Source: Ephydatia muelleri
Lineage: Eukaryota > Porifera > Demospongiae > Spongillida > Spongillidae
Reading direction: 5' to 3'
Length of the DNA: 64,000 bases
NCBI GenBank assembly: GCA_013339895.1
Contig: JABACO010000005.1
Coordinates: 10,935,836 to 10,999,835, forward strand
Shown piece after piece: positions 10,840-24,565 of the stretch. Each line of letters opens with the position of its first letter. Position 1 is the stretch's first letter. The notes beneath the pieces were generated by a model. That model was given only the letters and a program-made list of their open reading frames with translations, was not told where the DNA came from and ran no database searches. The position numbers were made by a program, and so were the translations under genes.

Positions 10840-11042
10840 GCACAACAAGGCTTGATACGGAATAGTTAAAGGGGCACTTTCATTGGAAAATACTATAATT
10901 TTAAATCATTGTAAACATCAGCAAAATGAAGTTCGTTCAACTACTTTTTTTTAGCTGCTACTATAATCAAGACAAATTTAAGATAATGCATGGCTTCTGC
11001 CCTCTTGGTTTTTATTCAAGTTTGTCTTGTTTGACATCACAG
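9009..11042. other. No gene recognised (copy 1; copy 2 equivalent about 24651-26683)
   Basis: Short ORFs only. It begins with a 13-bp inverted pair GTGTGAAGGTCAC / GTGACCTTCACAC (8944-8956 and 8996-9008) and repeats of GGTGATTTCA. A (CA)n tract interrupted by AAA lies at about 10800-10839. Confidence 0.5.
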
Positions 11043-11616
11043 GTCTGTTTATACGCGATTGGGAATTGGAATTGCCATACTGTGGTTGTCGCAATAGAGA
11101 CGTAGGTACCTCCAGTGATGCTTGTTTCATAATCTCTCTACTGAAACAGGTAAGTTTTGAACCACTTGTAATGTGCCAGGCTGCCAGGCACACTACTGGT
11201 TCCTCGCTGTCATTCATGTCGTTCTCAGTTCACGATTTCGACCCATGACCAGAAGGTGAATCGATACGGGGCCATCCCAAAGACTCTAGCCCTCCATGCG
11301 AGTTACATAAAAGATCAGTGACATTAAAAGCCCAAAAACCATGGCGCCCAACATTATCAACTTCAGACCATTACATAAAAATGCAGGAACACCACATGAA
11401 GCTGGAATCTTCAAACTAGGCTCAACCCAAAAGGTACTATGTAATTAAATATTTTTTAAAATAGTGAGAAAAATCGTGATAGTTAATGATATGGTCATAT
11501 TAGTCGCAAAAGGTTAGAAGTTTAGTCATATGATGCAATAATTCTGGTTTATAAAGACCCTTGCATATCAATTTTAATGATGTATTTTTCGTAGCTCTCA
11601 AAAAAGGTCCAAACAA

Positions 11617-11667
<51 letters not shown>

Positions 11668-12348
11668 ACACACACAGACACACACACACAGCTTAATACA
11701 GGATAATAGGAACACAGACATTCTAATTCATGTGATCCAATATTTACTTTCAATTCAAACCAACTGATTTCAACTTTAGAGTTGAATTAGCATTATTTGG
11801 AGGTAACCCACCTCTCCACAAAAACACACAAGCTGCATGTATATGAAAAGAATGAATTTAAACCCCCACACATCACTCCTTGTATCACACCTTTTTTGAT
11901 TGTCGCCCAACGTCTCCCTGACAAGAATTAACTTCGCTTTGCCTTAAGTATATAATCTGCAGCTGGAAATGGAGTGAGCAAAATTCACTAATTTTACTCA
12001 AATACTCACACTCAGATTTTCTCAACATACACATAGCTTCATACAGAATAGTTAATTGATAGGGTCACTGTTAAAATCCACAAGCACATAATACACAAGA
12101 CACGCACTCACACATTATGGTCCGCTTTCGTTTCAGTGATGGCTCCCGCTCATGATTCATGTTCCAACGGTCAGCTTGTAGTTCACTACTCATATGCTGA
12201 AGAAACACGAAGCAGTCTGTCAATGGGCATTATTGAAATTGTACTTGAGAATCCAGTATTATTTGTTGTGCCCTTCTACATTAATTTGCAAAAGTGGGTA
12301 GAAGTAAATGCAGTGTCCAACCTAACATCAGAAAAAAGAGTTGATTGA
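11043..12348 (+). CDS. Candidate plus-strand multi-exon gene, unknown function (copy 1)
   Basis: Three exon-like ORFs have consensus splice signals. The first is 11043-11149, between CATCACAG| and AAACAG|GTAAGT, and encodes GLFIRDWELELPYCGC and so on. The second is 11253-11433, between ATGACCAG| and CAAAAG|GTACTA, readable with one frame change (YGAIPKTLALHASYIKDQ, then MAPNIINFRPLHKNAGT). The third, 12137-12348, follows TTTCGTTTCAG| and encodes MAPAHDSCSNGQLVVHYSY and so on to TGA. The phases do not join cleanly, both assembled copies share the frame change, and I recognise no domain. It may be a decayed mobile-element gene. Confidence 0.3.
11619..11691. repeat. (CA)n microsatellite (copy 1; copy 2 at about 27258-27328)
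   Basis: A dinucleotide run interrupted by AGA. The two copies differ by one repeat. Confidence 0.9.
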
Positions 12349-12536
12349 TATATATTTTCTCGATTGCTATTCTTAATATTATTCATTCTGACCAAGGAAG
12401 AAAGTTTTATGTAACGTCTATACGTTTCAAACTACCGTACACCCTCTTACTAGGTCTACATAGTAAGCATCAGGGGCGGCGGAACAGGTACCCGCAGGTC
12501 CTGCGTCCGCAGGACCAATGTTGAACGCACAAAAAA

Positions 12537-12537
12537 A

Positions 12538-12570
<33 letters not shown>

Positions 12571-12580
12571 AATAAATAAA
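12537..12580. repeat. (AAT)n/(AAAT)n run (copy 2 at about 28176-28220)
   Basis: The run follows a GC-rich block with the inverted words CAGGTCCTGCG/CGCAGGACC. It could be the 3' tail of a SINE-like retroposon, but no pol III boxes were confirmed. Confidence 0.6.
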
Positions 12581-12693
12581 ACCAGAAGTGTTGTCTTAGT
12601 CAATTAATAACGATCAATAAATAAATTCACTCCTTTAAAAATGGCGACAACATTTCCGGACAAATTCCAACCAAGCGCTAGTTACTCATAAAT

Positions 12694-12695
<2 letters not shown>

Positions 12696-12724
<29 letters not shown>
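12696..12724. repeat. Poly(G) tract, 29 G (copy 2: 28336-28355, 20 G)
   Basis: A pure G homopolymer whose length differs between the two assembled copies. Confidence 0.9.
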
Positions 12725-15695
12725 TATCATGCATTTCACATATTGGCCCATGGGAGCTCAAATGCTACAAAAATGCTGAACCTTCTCATGCACCACTCAC
12801 CCCTCTTACCACAATGACCACAGCCTGGTGATAAAACCAAGATCATATCTTTGCCTTCATGCAATTAAAGACAACAATGCTTTTTCTTTTTCTTCCAAGG
12901 TTGTGACTTCTGCATGTCATTAGATTTCTTTGCGGATTTCTTATTCTGAGCTGGGGATTTAATTATTTGGATTTATGTGTTGTTCTCTTGTTAAGCCACT
13001 TGGATTTCTCAATCCAGGTGCAGCACTTGCTGGCATAAGAGAATCCTCTTTTAGTCAACCTTGTCTACAATTATTTTGAGACGTTCAGTTTCAATGTCAC
13101 CTTCTAACTTGCATGAAGCTGCAAAAATTGACCAATAAAACATAGAATTCAAATTTTCCTATCATTATACACTTAAAAAGTGTTTTCTTGAATCCAGAAA
13201 CAACAGAATTTGCTTTAGTTGTTTTTGACACAATTTTTCCATAGCATAGACTGCCATGTAAATAGCACAGCACTGCTTTGTTACAAAGCATACTCTACCA
13301 CTGTTGGTTTGTCAGTCTTGGTGATATGCTTCAAGTGGAGATAACTACAAGATGATTCAGAGGACTGGCTCAAAATAATTGATCAATGGTCTTTTAGAGG
13401 ATATGAATTTTTAATCTTATTTTGTAAGCTTCTAGGAATGTAACCTGCAGCAGCACTTCTTTTATTGTATGTCAGGGATTCACCCTCAGTAACGTACAGT
13501 CGAATGAGCATTGATAGGAAATGCAAACATACCTTCAGCTATCCTTAAAAATACAATTTGCAGTGTAATGGTAGAGAATAGGGTCAGGATCTACTCAAAC
13601 AGAATCTCTCAGATGGTATACTACCACGCTTAGTAAAGAACCTATAATACCGCTACACGTTCTACAACAATTAGTATCATGCACCAGCAGCATATGCATA
13701 TATGTGTCAACTCGAAATGAAATATAGACATGTACATGGGAGCAATGACTCAGATGACCTGAGTCTTTATGTGAACATCTGTACAAGAGGTGAAGACATC
13801 ACCTCGGCATGAAGAATGAATCTGTCTAGCAAGCGGCAATGAGTTTCTGTGCACAGCCAAAAATGTATTGAAATTCCACTCCTAGCTATGTGTCATAAGA
13901 ATTTACTCTATCAAAATCATCAGATTTGTACATCTTTATAGTTGTTGGCTGCCATGATAACCTCAGTGATATTCAAAAATATGTGTATGAGTATAACTGA
14001 AAGCAATAATAAAGCAAAACTCTGGCCATAATTTGGGGCAGGACCATTTTAGTGGATTCCACCTACCTTTCTGTCCACTGGTCTAGATGTCATCCCGACA
14101 ATCCTATGTGTACTACAATGGACAATATGGCTTGCATCCATATACATGTAGCATGGGTATAGGCTGCAAACATGCATACCTTCCAGCCAAACAAGTTACT
14201 GTTGAGCAGCACACATTAGAAGTTGAATCATGGTGTGCATCAAGGATTACCCACTTCATGAAAAACAACCAAAAATAAAAACTTGAACCATGACGTAAAA
14301 CTTCTACCCTCTTCCATCGTAGCATGGACACAGCATTTCAAAGAGGCATGTTTGTAATGTGTGCATGTGTGTAGTGAGCACACAAATGTATGTGTGTGCA
14401 CATGTGTGGTATGTGTGCATTTGCATCAGTGTATATGTACTGCGTTGATGTGTGTAATGTTGTGTGTAGTGTGCATATAATCTGCAATCGATTGCACATG
14501 GTGTGAATTGAATTGAGTGATGCCTTTGAACTTTGTAATTAAGCACAAACTTGGAGTAAGCAGGAAAAATATATGAAGTAAATTGGTGTGGTGTAGCTGT
14601 AAAATCAGAGCATTGAACACCCACAGGGTTGCGAAGCCTCCTTATCTCCTGTGTTTATTATATAATTACTCCAGTGAGTGCTAAGTTGTACTTCCTACAT
14701 GTGTCACAGTTTTGCATCATTTCCCTCCAATCATCTATGTGGGTCCTTCCCTGTGTTCTCACGAGGTATGTAGGGTGTTCTCGCAGCCCCAAGTCCTTGA
14801 ACAGCAGCCAGGACAGTTTTTAAGTTTATACAGCATGCATCGGGCCGCTGTATAATACATGGGGAAAACAGATGATAGCATGGGGGGGGGGGGGGGGGGG
14901 AGGGACAAGGCCTCCCAATCTTGAGCCCCTCCCCCCCCCCCCCCCCCCCCCCCCCTCAATATGTATCTGTGTGGTCATTCAGCACTGGTGGGTCTCCCAT
15001 GGATAACCTGATGAGCAATCGATGAAGCCAAGGAGTCATGTATAATCTGGCATCACAAACTGAGGATCTGCAGTGTCAGTTATGGTTGTGGTGATAGCCA
15101 CAGTGACCGTGACACAGGAAGGAAGTACAGTATTGGGATAAAATATTGATTAACATCATTATTTATTTATTCCTTACATGTAGGGCATTTTAGAAGTATG
15201 TGAGATAGTGTTCCTTCCCCACTTTAGTGCCCATATATCATCATAGTCTCTTAACATACATGTATGTTGGAATGAGTATCATTTCTTTGTCTAAGTCATT
15301 ATCATTGTCTTCAGAACTCTCAGCTAAATCACATTACCATAGCTAGCTTCATTTGTGCTACCTTTACACTCATATTCTGCACCATCTGTATTGTCATAGC
15401 AGTTGTATATTGTACATTATAAAAATATGATTTTACATATGCACTATCTGCTCTTTGAAGCGATCAGGTGCCACATGAAAGTTGGTGACTCTATCACCAA
15501 CAGCAAAACAGTTAAACTGGTATTATGAACTGCATTGGGTGTGTTAACATTCACAATTTGGAAACTCATATTGAATGTTCCACCTCCCTTGCCCCCTTCA
15601 ATCTTTATCTACACCTCACTGGCTGGTATAAACCCTTCATGCCAGGTAAGCCTGCCAGCTCTGCAACCATGAGTAAGAGCATTTGTATTTCACTC
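12725..15695. other. No gene recognised (copy 2 equivalent about 28356-31326)
   Basis: Low-coding sequence with TG-rich stretches at about 14350-14470 and the G/C hairpin at 14882. No supported exon. Confidence 0.5.
14882..14955. repeat. Poly(G)...poly(C) inverted repeat (copy 1)
   Basis: Nineteen G, a 30-base spacer that itself contains AGGGACAAGG, then 25 C. The two strands of the tract can pair with each other. Confidence 0.9.
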
Positions 15696-18600
15696 TTACC
15701 TTTTATTTTCATTTGAGAAGTGGACAACCTTATCTACCAGATGGGGAATGTAAACTAAAGGAGCTCCTTTGATTTCACCTCTACGTGAAGGATGTGAAAA
15801 TGTAAAGGGGGCAACCTCTCCTTTGAGGTTATCACCCACAATGTGGCTGGAGATGTGAGGCATCCTTTCCTCACCAGCCAGATGAATCCCTGATGATTTC
15901 AGCCATTGCTGCATGCATTTATGATTTCATACCGTCTTAGAAGTCTCAATTTATTCCATGCACGGTATAGCAAGACCAGCCTTTATTGCCAATCTCAATG
16001 GATAATGAGATGCCTGCAGTAGCCAAAAAATATTGTCGCTCTTCATCACTGAGGGTGAGAACTTTTTTGGATGAGGGCAGATGACTGACAATATCAGCAG
16101 CCATTTACTTTGTTCACAAATGTTATGGAAAAAGAAGCTCTGTTTTTGCAATCATTTTGCACTTCCGTGAGATAATACAATATTTTGTCAACCTGTTTTT
16201 TTTAATTATTTTTATTGACAAAGTTGAGTGTGAATATGTAGCTTATCATATCTTGGCAGTGCTGTAAAGGCCAATTATAATCATATTTCACCATACTTTG
16301 AACAACAGGAATGTGGGCACGAAACTCACTCAATGATTGTTCCATCTGAAGCCTTCTGATGGTGGGCTAAAATAGTGCATGCATGCTGGCATTGTGTGCA
16401 GTAGTTTGTGAAAATAAAATACGGATGTCATTATAATCAGGCTCATTAGTGTAGGTTGGAATCAAATACTCACTGCTGAATACTCTGTGTACTCCTACAC
16501 TTGCACTGCTGTCATCAGAGTGATCTGATGCATCGCAATCCTCATAATGACATGTATCACATACTACACATGAACACAAGCTGTTGGTATTCTCTCCACA
16601 AAATTTCAAATATACTGCACATACCGTCTTTTTGAAGACTTCTTTTGAAGTCCATCACTTGAATGTTCTTCAATAATGGCAACAGTATCAATTATGTCTT
16701 CATCAGCCTGCACACCACCATTATGGAGTATGTATAGTTCGCTTGACTTATCTGCTTTTAGGCATGCTACTTCTAAGGTAATTTATTGCACCTTCGAAAC
16801 ATCTTTCAATGCTTAATTTGGAGAACTGCCTTCCATTAGATACAGGATTCCTTCAGAGAGGCTCAATTTGTATCTGAATTTATTCATCATGTCCTTGGGT
16901 GTTCAAAATTCTATACAACTAAACATATCAACTATATTCAGACATTACCTGACTATGCAGGCATGGCAAACCGTCAGCCTGCAATCGTACTGACTGCTGA
17001 GAGATTAATATTGAACGAAATAAAGCACTTTACTTCATAAAGAAGTGCCACAATCATATGAATTTGTTTGAGCTGGTGAACCATTGGTCTATAAAAAAAT
17101 TACATCACTTTTGAATCTAAATTTTTACATTGCATTGTGCGAACATGTTCACATTCATACCTTCGAGTCATTGTATCTCCATTGTGATAATGACAGTCTT
17201 TGCTGTGAGTGATGATAAACTTCAGTGCATAGGAACATCCTTAAACGACACTTGTTATATGCATGCCTAAATACAACACTCTAACCATATCCAATTGACA
17301 GCATCATCATATGATTCATGCAATGGACCAAAGCAATCTATGTGGATGAACCACCTGTCAGGATGCCCCAATTAAATGAGAATTCTGAAACTTCAATTTC
17401 AATTTTACCAACCATTAAGCACCAATGTTAGGCCTTGTGCACAGGGATCAGTAGCACATCATGCATCATGCAATATAATTACCTGCATGTGCCATCAAAT
17501 GTGTTACTTATACGTATTAGGTCCTTCCACATTAGGTAAAACGAATGTATCGAGATAGCCCACATTGACTCAGATAAATTTCTCTCTGGCCAGACACCAC
17601 AAGAAAGCATGGTACATGATGAAATTCTATCCACAGTCTGTTTAAGGAGGGATGAATAGTGAAGGCGATGTAAATTAAGATGAGTGGTAGCTCAATACTA
17701 TTAAACAACGAAGTGCTTGCTTCTTGATAATTGTCGTGAATAACTCCAAACATCTGCAAATCATATATGATTATTATAAGGTGCCCTCAAAAAGAATACA
17801 CTTACATTTGTCTGTGTCAATAATGTTTCAATTTATAGCCATGACTCCTTCACTGCAGCCATTTTGTGATCCATTAATGCAGAAACTTAGCTTCAGTCTG
17901 GACAGTTATTTCTAATAGAGGAAATTGATTGTGAATGTGCTGCAAACTCAGTAGACACACGATAACGTTTCGCACTGCTCTAAAGCTGTTGCATTAGGTC
18001 AAAGAAGCTTGTGTTAAGTGCTGTCAAGCACATTGAAGGCATTCCTGTCACAGATAAAAGCAAAACTCAGTGCAAGCATTTGTACAGAGTCTTGGATTTG
18101 CCTTGCAACATCAGCAACAATGGTGTGCAACTAAGAGCTTGCAAAACTGAATTCAGCCAGCAAAGATTGGAGTTATTTTTCAGTAGTCCTACATTATTTT
18201 TTTACTTCAATCTATTCCCTAATTCCTGTTTTTCATTCTTTTGTGCACATAGTGTCTCACCAACTGGTGATGGTGGTGATAATGACAATGGTGATATTGA
18301 TGATTATGATGATGGGGATAGTAGAGGTTGTGATAAAAGTGGGATGGGGGCAATATTGATGAGGTACAGTAGGATTTAATATTGGTGATGATGTATGGAG
18401 ATGGTCATTATCTGATTGCTGTAAGAGAGATGGTGAGGACATTGTCAGGTTATGAAGCATGGTAGATTACACAGTTTGCTGCAATTTATAAATGCTTACC
18501 ATAATTATTGCATCAATTTTTTGTGAAGGAAATGGTCTACAAATGTAAGATTCAGTGTTATGCCTGTGTTGTGGTGCCATTATTTCATGTGATTGTTCTT

Positions 18601-21043
18601 ACCTAATATTCTCATCATTAATTATTAAATGCATCAATGCTTTGGGGGGCTACTGATAGAACCATGGGGTCTTTTCATCTCAGCACTTTGTTCATTCCAC
18701 TTTCTTTGAGAGGAAGAGATGGCTTTCTTTGCAGTGATTTCTATACAAAAAGGAAACATTGACCTTATTCAGACTACATTACTAACAGAAGTAAAAACCT
18801 GTGAACATTTTTGACAGGTTCATCTTTTTCTAAATATAGTTAATCCACGCTTCAATTAGCAGTTCATGTCGTTTTTGTCATAAATGTGCAATTCAATATT
18901 TACACAGTATTGTACATCTACTAACAGACTCACCAAAGAGATGGAATCTAAATCTTTGTCTTCTTTGTGACAGCTCAAATCACCTGTTGAAATGTATGTA
19001 TTAGGTTTAGCTAAATAATTTTTACCAAGCATCAGGCATGTCCACAATGGGGCCATTGGCATCCACTTTTCAAGAATAGCTTCAAAAGCTGTGGCTGATA
19101 ATATTCATTTTTTTACCTCTCCCACTGATTTGTGCACAGTTTAGCCATTGTGCGGTGGAAGTATGCTCCAAAAGGTTGCAGGAATAGAGAGCTGTCAGCA
19201 ATATCTTTTATGTCATCCACAGTTTCTTCTGTATTGCAATATTCAGTTTTATCAGGCAAAGGTAAGGCTTCTTTATTAAGAGAGTTAATAACACTAACGT
19301 ACAATTGCATGCTTTTCTTGTATCTGATGATTCCATTTTTGAACACTACGACACTTTTAACAATCCTAATCTCCTCACCAACTCCTTCAAAGTTGTGGAA
19401 TTTAGAAGGGTAGAAAAGCAATACATAAATGTATATTGCTTCTTCTGAAACCTATGGTAAAACAATAAATGCACAAGTTTACATATAACTAACCATCTTT
19501 TGCAATTAATTCATCACATGGCTGGTACAGGCATGTGGGTATAGTTTTTCAACTTCCTTGGCAGTTCCGGCTCCAGTGCTGATACAAAATGTTCTATGGA
19601 GATAGTCTTTTAAAGACAAATGGCTACATTGTAAGCATTGCCTCAGGGTGTATATTTGATCATTAATCAATTCATGCTCAAATCCTCTTGTGCACTGGCG
19701 ATACTACCACCACAACCTGGGTTCATCATTAGTTGCTTCTCACAAGAAACATTGCCTTAAGCAATGTTTCCAAACTTATTGCATAAAATCTCATGTTGTG
19801 TATTATTGATTATCTAAGGTGCCTTGGTTCTTCTCTGAACGTGAATATCAACATTTGTACACAGTTTAGATGTACTTGGGGGGTGGGTATGAGCCCAGAG
19901 ACAGCTCTGGCAACCAAATACCAATATCCATTAGGGCCTGACCTTGAAGAGGATAGTGGAGGTAGTTTGCTGGATCAATGAAGTAATTCTTTTCGTCTAC
20001 AATCATTCGATACTGAATTTACCATTTATGTACCATGGCCACAATGCCTTACCAATGTGAATCATCACTACAATGACTAGTTCTGACCAGTGCAAATATA
20101 AGTACCACTCTCAGAATATTCTAGAACAGGATTATTAGAAAATAACTCATTTGAACTTTTAAGCAATAAAATAAACACCATTGAAGATCATAATGCACAC
20201 AATGCTCCTGACAAAAAGGCAACGATATTACAATGCAGCACAGTGGTTTAAAAATAGGGGTCATGTAGAAATTAGTAAATTTAGAAAAATAAGTAATTAT
20301 TCTTATTATGTGTTACAAGATCAAGATACGTTTATTATTAATCAAGATTAATGATTATGAGTTAAATATTTCAAGCCAAAATAATCGAGTTCTATTTCAT
20401 TTGAATATCATTAGTATTAATATCCTAAATATGTTTGCAAACATCCTTATTAGTTTACACAAGTGACTTAAAAAAAGAAACACTATGTATATGAATCTTA
20501 CTACATAAAAATCAAAAATGTAAAATCAAGAATTAACCAATATGGTTTGAATGCTGCATGCTGACAAAGTTCAGATCATGTTCTCCTGATCCTGCATCTG
20601 CAAACATGCAGGCAAGCAGAGATGTTCTTCCAAAGACAAGCAACTTGATCTTGCATGCTTTTGTGTACAATACTCAAGACTTTATGTACAAGACTTTGTG
20701 TCTCAAGCTCCTCTGAGTCAGCCTCTTCCTCCTCGAAATTTGACTGTTCATTTCTGGTAAATCTGACTGATCACTATCAAAAAATGTCTCTAGCTTAAAG
20801 TTCTAAAAGGTTTCCTTAGATTGCTCACTCTTCCTGGCTCTACTAAGTTTTGCCCACTTCCATCGAAGATTCAATTCACCCACTTTTTTTTCATCCTCTC
20901 ATTTGGTCTTCATTGGCAACGAATTTTTCATCAGTGATGAATTGTTCTGCTGCCTCGGTATTAATTCTAAACCGCTTTACATATCTCTCCCAAGCACCAT
21001 CGTGTATTTTACGTTTACCAGTATCTTCAACCTCTTCAGCCAT
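15696..21043 (-). CDS. Candidate minus-strand multi-exon gene, transposase-like, function unknown (copy 1)
   Basis: From the ATG at 21043 the chain reads MAEEVEDTGKRKIHDGAWER and so on, then after one frame change an acidic stretch (EEEEADSEELETQ). Further minus-strand segments lie at about 19502-19790, 19113-19450, 18930-19090, 16367-16710 (Cys-rich, CSCVVCDTCHYEDC), 15951-16151 and 15696-15914. Best supported is the exon matching 34755-35083 of copy 2. The segment near 19060 (EAILEKWMPMAPLWTCLMLG, donor TCTTTG|GTGAGT) resembles a W..PLW motif I recall from metazoan transposase-derived proteins. Exon phases do not all agree, so the model is partial and may be a decayed mobile element. Confidence 0.3.
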
Positions 21044-22092
21044 AAACGAGCAGCCGTCAAAGAACAAAACGAAATGAACGAACAAACGAACGAAACTCTA
21101 ACTTGATCACCGATGCGCAGAAAGGATAAAATCACTTCAAAACTAGCCGTTACAATCGTTTGCACTCACATCTTAAATACAGTACATGCGCCGCAGGCCA
21201 GCACGCACACACAGGCCTCTACGCAATGAACAAAACACGAGCTGTATTGTTTAATTGTCCGCACACAACAAAAGGACAGCGCGGCGTAGCGTTGTGAAAA
21301 GGCCCAGGTGCCAGAAAGTCTCGTAAGTCTTATTCCCACGGTCCACTCTTGTGTTAAAATGTATGTTATTATAAACATGGCGCTGTGTATACCGCTGTTG
21401 TTTTTAACTTCTGTCGCTCTAACTTAGAACGCGGCGAGAGGCGGCGCCTATGTTGCTAGTGCCAAATGGTAGTTAATCGTAGGTATGTGTCATATATATA
21501 GCCCAGATGGCTGTAGATTCGACCAGCCATGAGTTTAAAACTCGGTACGAGTACAATTTGTTAATAATTTTTTGTGGAAAAACTTAAAGAATTCATGTGC
21601 TCAATATTACAAAACACTACAATTAGTATCATTGGAAATAGGAGACAAAATGCTATGTAGTACACATATATATAACTCAATCCTTTAAGATTGCAGCAAA
21701 TATAATTACAATTACACTTTTAATAAAATTCTCCTTATTTATGCATTGGCAGACTGTCACTTATTTAACCATAAACAGTATGGAAATTTTTCCTGCAGAT
21801 TATAGTGCTGCAAGGTGTTATAAAAATAATAATAAATAAAACATATACATTATACCTACGGGGGTCCTAACCCCCTGTGTGCAGGTCCTAAACTAGCATC
21901 CTATAGGTGTCTTGAGCACTAGGACATTATGGGGTCAGCTGCTTTATAAAAGAGTCATTCAGAAAACCATCACATGACATCATTGACATTGAAGTGTCTA
22001 AAGTTGCAAGCACAGAGTACAGGCACAATTGCATGTATTAGTAAAGGAATAGTTAAGACATGGTTAGTGAGTGCGCACTCAAAGCAGCTGTG

Positions 22093-23092
22093 NNNNNNNN
22101 NNNNNNNNNNNNNNNNNNNNNNNNNNNNNNNNNNNNNNNNNNNNNNNNNNNNNNNNNNNNNNNNNNNNNNNNNNNNNNNNNNNNNNNNNNNNNNNNNNNN
22201 NNNNNNNNNNNNNNNNNNNNNNNNNNNNNNNNNNNNNNNNNNNNNNNNNNNNNNNNNNNNNNNNNNNNNNNNNNNNNNNNNNNNNNNNNNNNNNNNNNNN
22301 NNNNNNNNNNNNNNNNNNNNNNNNNNNNNNNNNNNNNNNNNNNNNNNNNNNNNNNNNNNNNNNNNNNNNNNNNNNNNNNNNNNNNNNNNNNNNNNNNNNN
22401 NNNNNNNNNNNNNNNNNNNNNNNNNNNNNNNNNNNNNNNNNNNNNNNNNNNNNNNNNNNNNNNNNNNNNNNNNNNNNNNNNNNNNNNNNNNNNNNNNNNN
22501 NNNNNNNNNNNNNNNNNNNNNNNNNNNNNNNNNNNNNNNNNNNNNNNNNNNNNNNNNNNNNNNNNNNNNNNNNNNNNNNNNNNNNNNNNNNNNNNNNNNN
22601 NNNNNNNNNNNNNNNNNNNNNNNNNNNNNNNNNNNNNNNNNNNNNNNNNNNNNNNNNNNNNNNNNNNNNNNNNNNNNNNNNNNNNNNNNNNNNNNNNNNN
22701 NNNNNNNNNNNNNNNNNNNNNNNNNNNNNNNNNNNNNNNNNNNNNNNNNNNNNNNNNNNNNNNNNNNNNNNNNNNNNNNNNNNNNNNNNNNNNNNNNNNN
22801 NNNNNNNNNNNNNNNNNNNNNNNNNNNNNNNNNNNNNNNNNNNNNNNNNNNNNNNNNNNNNNNNNNNNNNNNNNNNNNNNNNNNNNNNNNNNNNNNNNNN
22901 NNNNNNNNNNNNNNNNNNNNNNNNNNNNNNNNNNNNNNNNNNNNNNNNNNNNNNNNNNNNNNNNNNNNNNNNNNNNNNNNNNNNNNNNNNNNNNNNNNNN
23001 NNNNNNNNNNNNNNNNNNNNNNNNNNNNNNNNNNNNNNNNNNNNNNNNNNNNNNNNNNNNNNNNNNNNNNNNNNNNNNNNNNNNNNNNNNNN
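22093..23092. other. Assembly gap of 1000 N
   Basis: Exactly 1000 Ns, which looks like a library-estimated or default size. The sequences on its two sides are the two copies of the 14.6-kb segment, so the real gap is probably negative. ORFs called across it are meaningless. Confidence 0.98.
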
Positions 23093-23382
23093 ACCGCATG
23101 GCCTTACCCCCCCGTGGGGGAGAAGAGAAGAGGAAGAGGCCGAGGAAGAAGAGGCGGCAAAACTATTTATTTTATCAAAAACAACTACACTTATCACTAT
23201 TAATTTATTGTTATTGTAACATTAATTTTACATACGTATTTATTAAAGTTATATAGTAACTTGTGGTCGGGGGCAATGCACAAAGCGTTCGTAAGGTATA
23301 GACATTTTGTCCATTGCACATCGTTCCTCATCACATTACAGTTATGAAGCCTTCGTTGACACGGAGAAAAAAAAACTTATGA

Positions 23383-23679
23383 AACAAGTAAATAAAAACC
23401 TTCTCTAACGAGAAAGTTGGTGGCATATAGGATTGACAATGTTGGTGTAAAAAGCACGGAAACAAGTGTGACAGAAATGTTACTGGAAAATTGAAATAGG
23501 CCTATATTTAGCCCATTTTCTCAGGCGTGCGCTGCCTAAATGTGACTGGGCTAAATATAGGCCTATTTCAATTTTCCAGTACATTTCTGTCACACTTGTT
23601 TCCGTGCTTTTTACACCAACATTGTCAATCCTATATGCCCACCAACTTTCTCGTTAGAGAAGGTTTTTATTTACTTGTT
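23383..23679. repeat. Same palindrome in copy 2, 133-bp arms
   Basis: Arms 23383-23515 and 23547-23679 each lack one base relative to copy 1, at different positions, which fits random consensus indels. Confidence 0.9.
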
Positions 23680-24121
23680 ACATTAGCACTGAGTGGTCAA
23701 CGCTCAGATTGGTGGGCTAGTGTTACGCGACAAACATTCATCCGAGGAGTCTACTGTCATTGCGCGTAAGCTGCATGTAGTATATACGTAATAGGACAGC
23801 ATTTACAGCCGTCCATACCGCTGCATGGTGTCTGAACAAATTAACCAATGGTGATCAAACTACGTGTACATTGTAACGGGTCGTAGTTAGCTATTCAGGT
23901 GAGGCGATATGGGGCTTGAAGGTGGGAGTGAAGGAAGGCCAGGCAAAAGTATTTTCCTATCAGTAGTAATACCCTAGCTGCATTATGTATTCTCACTAAA
24001 ATTCATGCAGGGTTTTAGCGACAAATCACCAAAAGGAAGGCCAGAGAGAAGCAAGGAACAAGGCGCTGGCGTTCGTAAGAGACGCTGACTTACAATGTAG
24101 TATTAATCCCAAGCCATCCAC

Positions 24122-24565
24122 TAGTCTCGTTTCCAGACCCTCATACACAGCAGCGGATGGATTACATCACCGCTACGTGAAAAGAGGGTCGTGTACTCAT
24201 TTCTGTCCCGTCGTCCCGGAATGTTGGGACACCAATCAGATTCGAGGCATGCAATAATTGCATACCTCAGCTATTGTTTAAAGTTATTCGTAATCGATGA
24301 CAATGGAGGGTGTACAGCAAGCGATTAAGACAGCGGGTGAACGTATGGGTTATTTACACTGAAAGACGAACAGCTACGAATAGCGGCAGACGTTCTCGGT
24401 AGTCGGGATGGCTTCGTTTGCCTTCCAACTGGGTATGGAAAGTCACTCTGTTACGCCATTTTGCCTTGGGCATTCGATGAGCTATCGAGAATGAGAAAGG
24501 ACGACAAGCACAGCATTGTTTTGGTCGTTTGCGAACGAATGCATATCGGGCTGGGGACGAGACTA
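24122..24565 (+). mobile_element. Same TIR element in copy 2
   Basis: The target duplications are 24113-24121 and 24566-24574. It is one base shorter than copy 1, in a T run inside the helicase fragment. Confidence 0.8.
24297..24565 (+). pseudogene. RecQ-like helicase fragment, copy 2
   Basis: Same fragment, but one T is missing near 24353, so the frame breaks after GERMGY. The Walker A sequence remains readable in the next frame. This is the same indel signature seen elsewhere between the copies. Confidence 0.7.

Larger units (their letters stand above)
7449..22092. repeat. Large duplicated segment, copy 1 (ends exactly at the N gap)
   Basis: These about 14,644 bases match 23093-37735 collinearly throughout. 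Differences seen by eye are mostly single-base indels and homopolymer lengths, for example a 29-G run at 12696 against 20 G at 28336. A few are substitutions (GAGCACTAGG at 21914 against GAGCACTATG at 37557). The match stops precisely where the gap starts. This is best explained as a contig end overlapping the start of the next contig. Confidence 0.93.

Noticed and set aside
11500..11767. ORFs made of THTHTH or CVCVCV
   Set aside because: Translation of a (CA)n microsatellite.
22053..23256. ORFs of 348-409 codons across the N gap
   Set aside because: They consist almost wholly of undefined bases.
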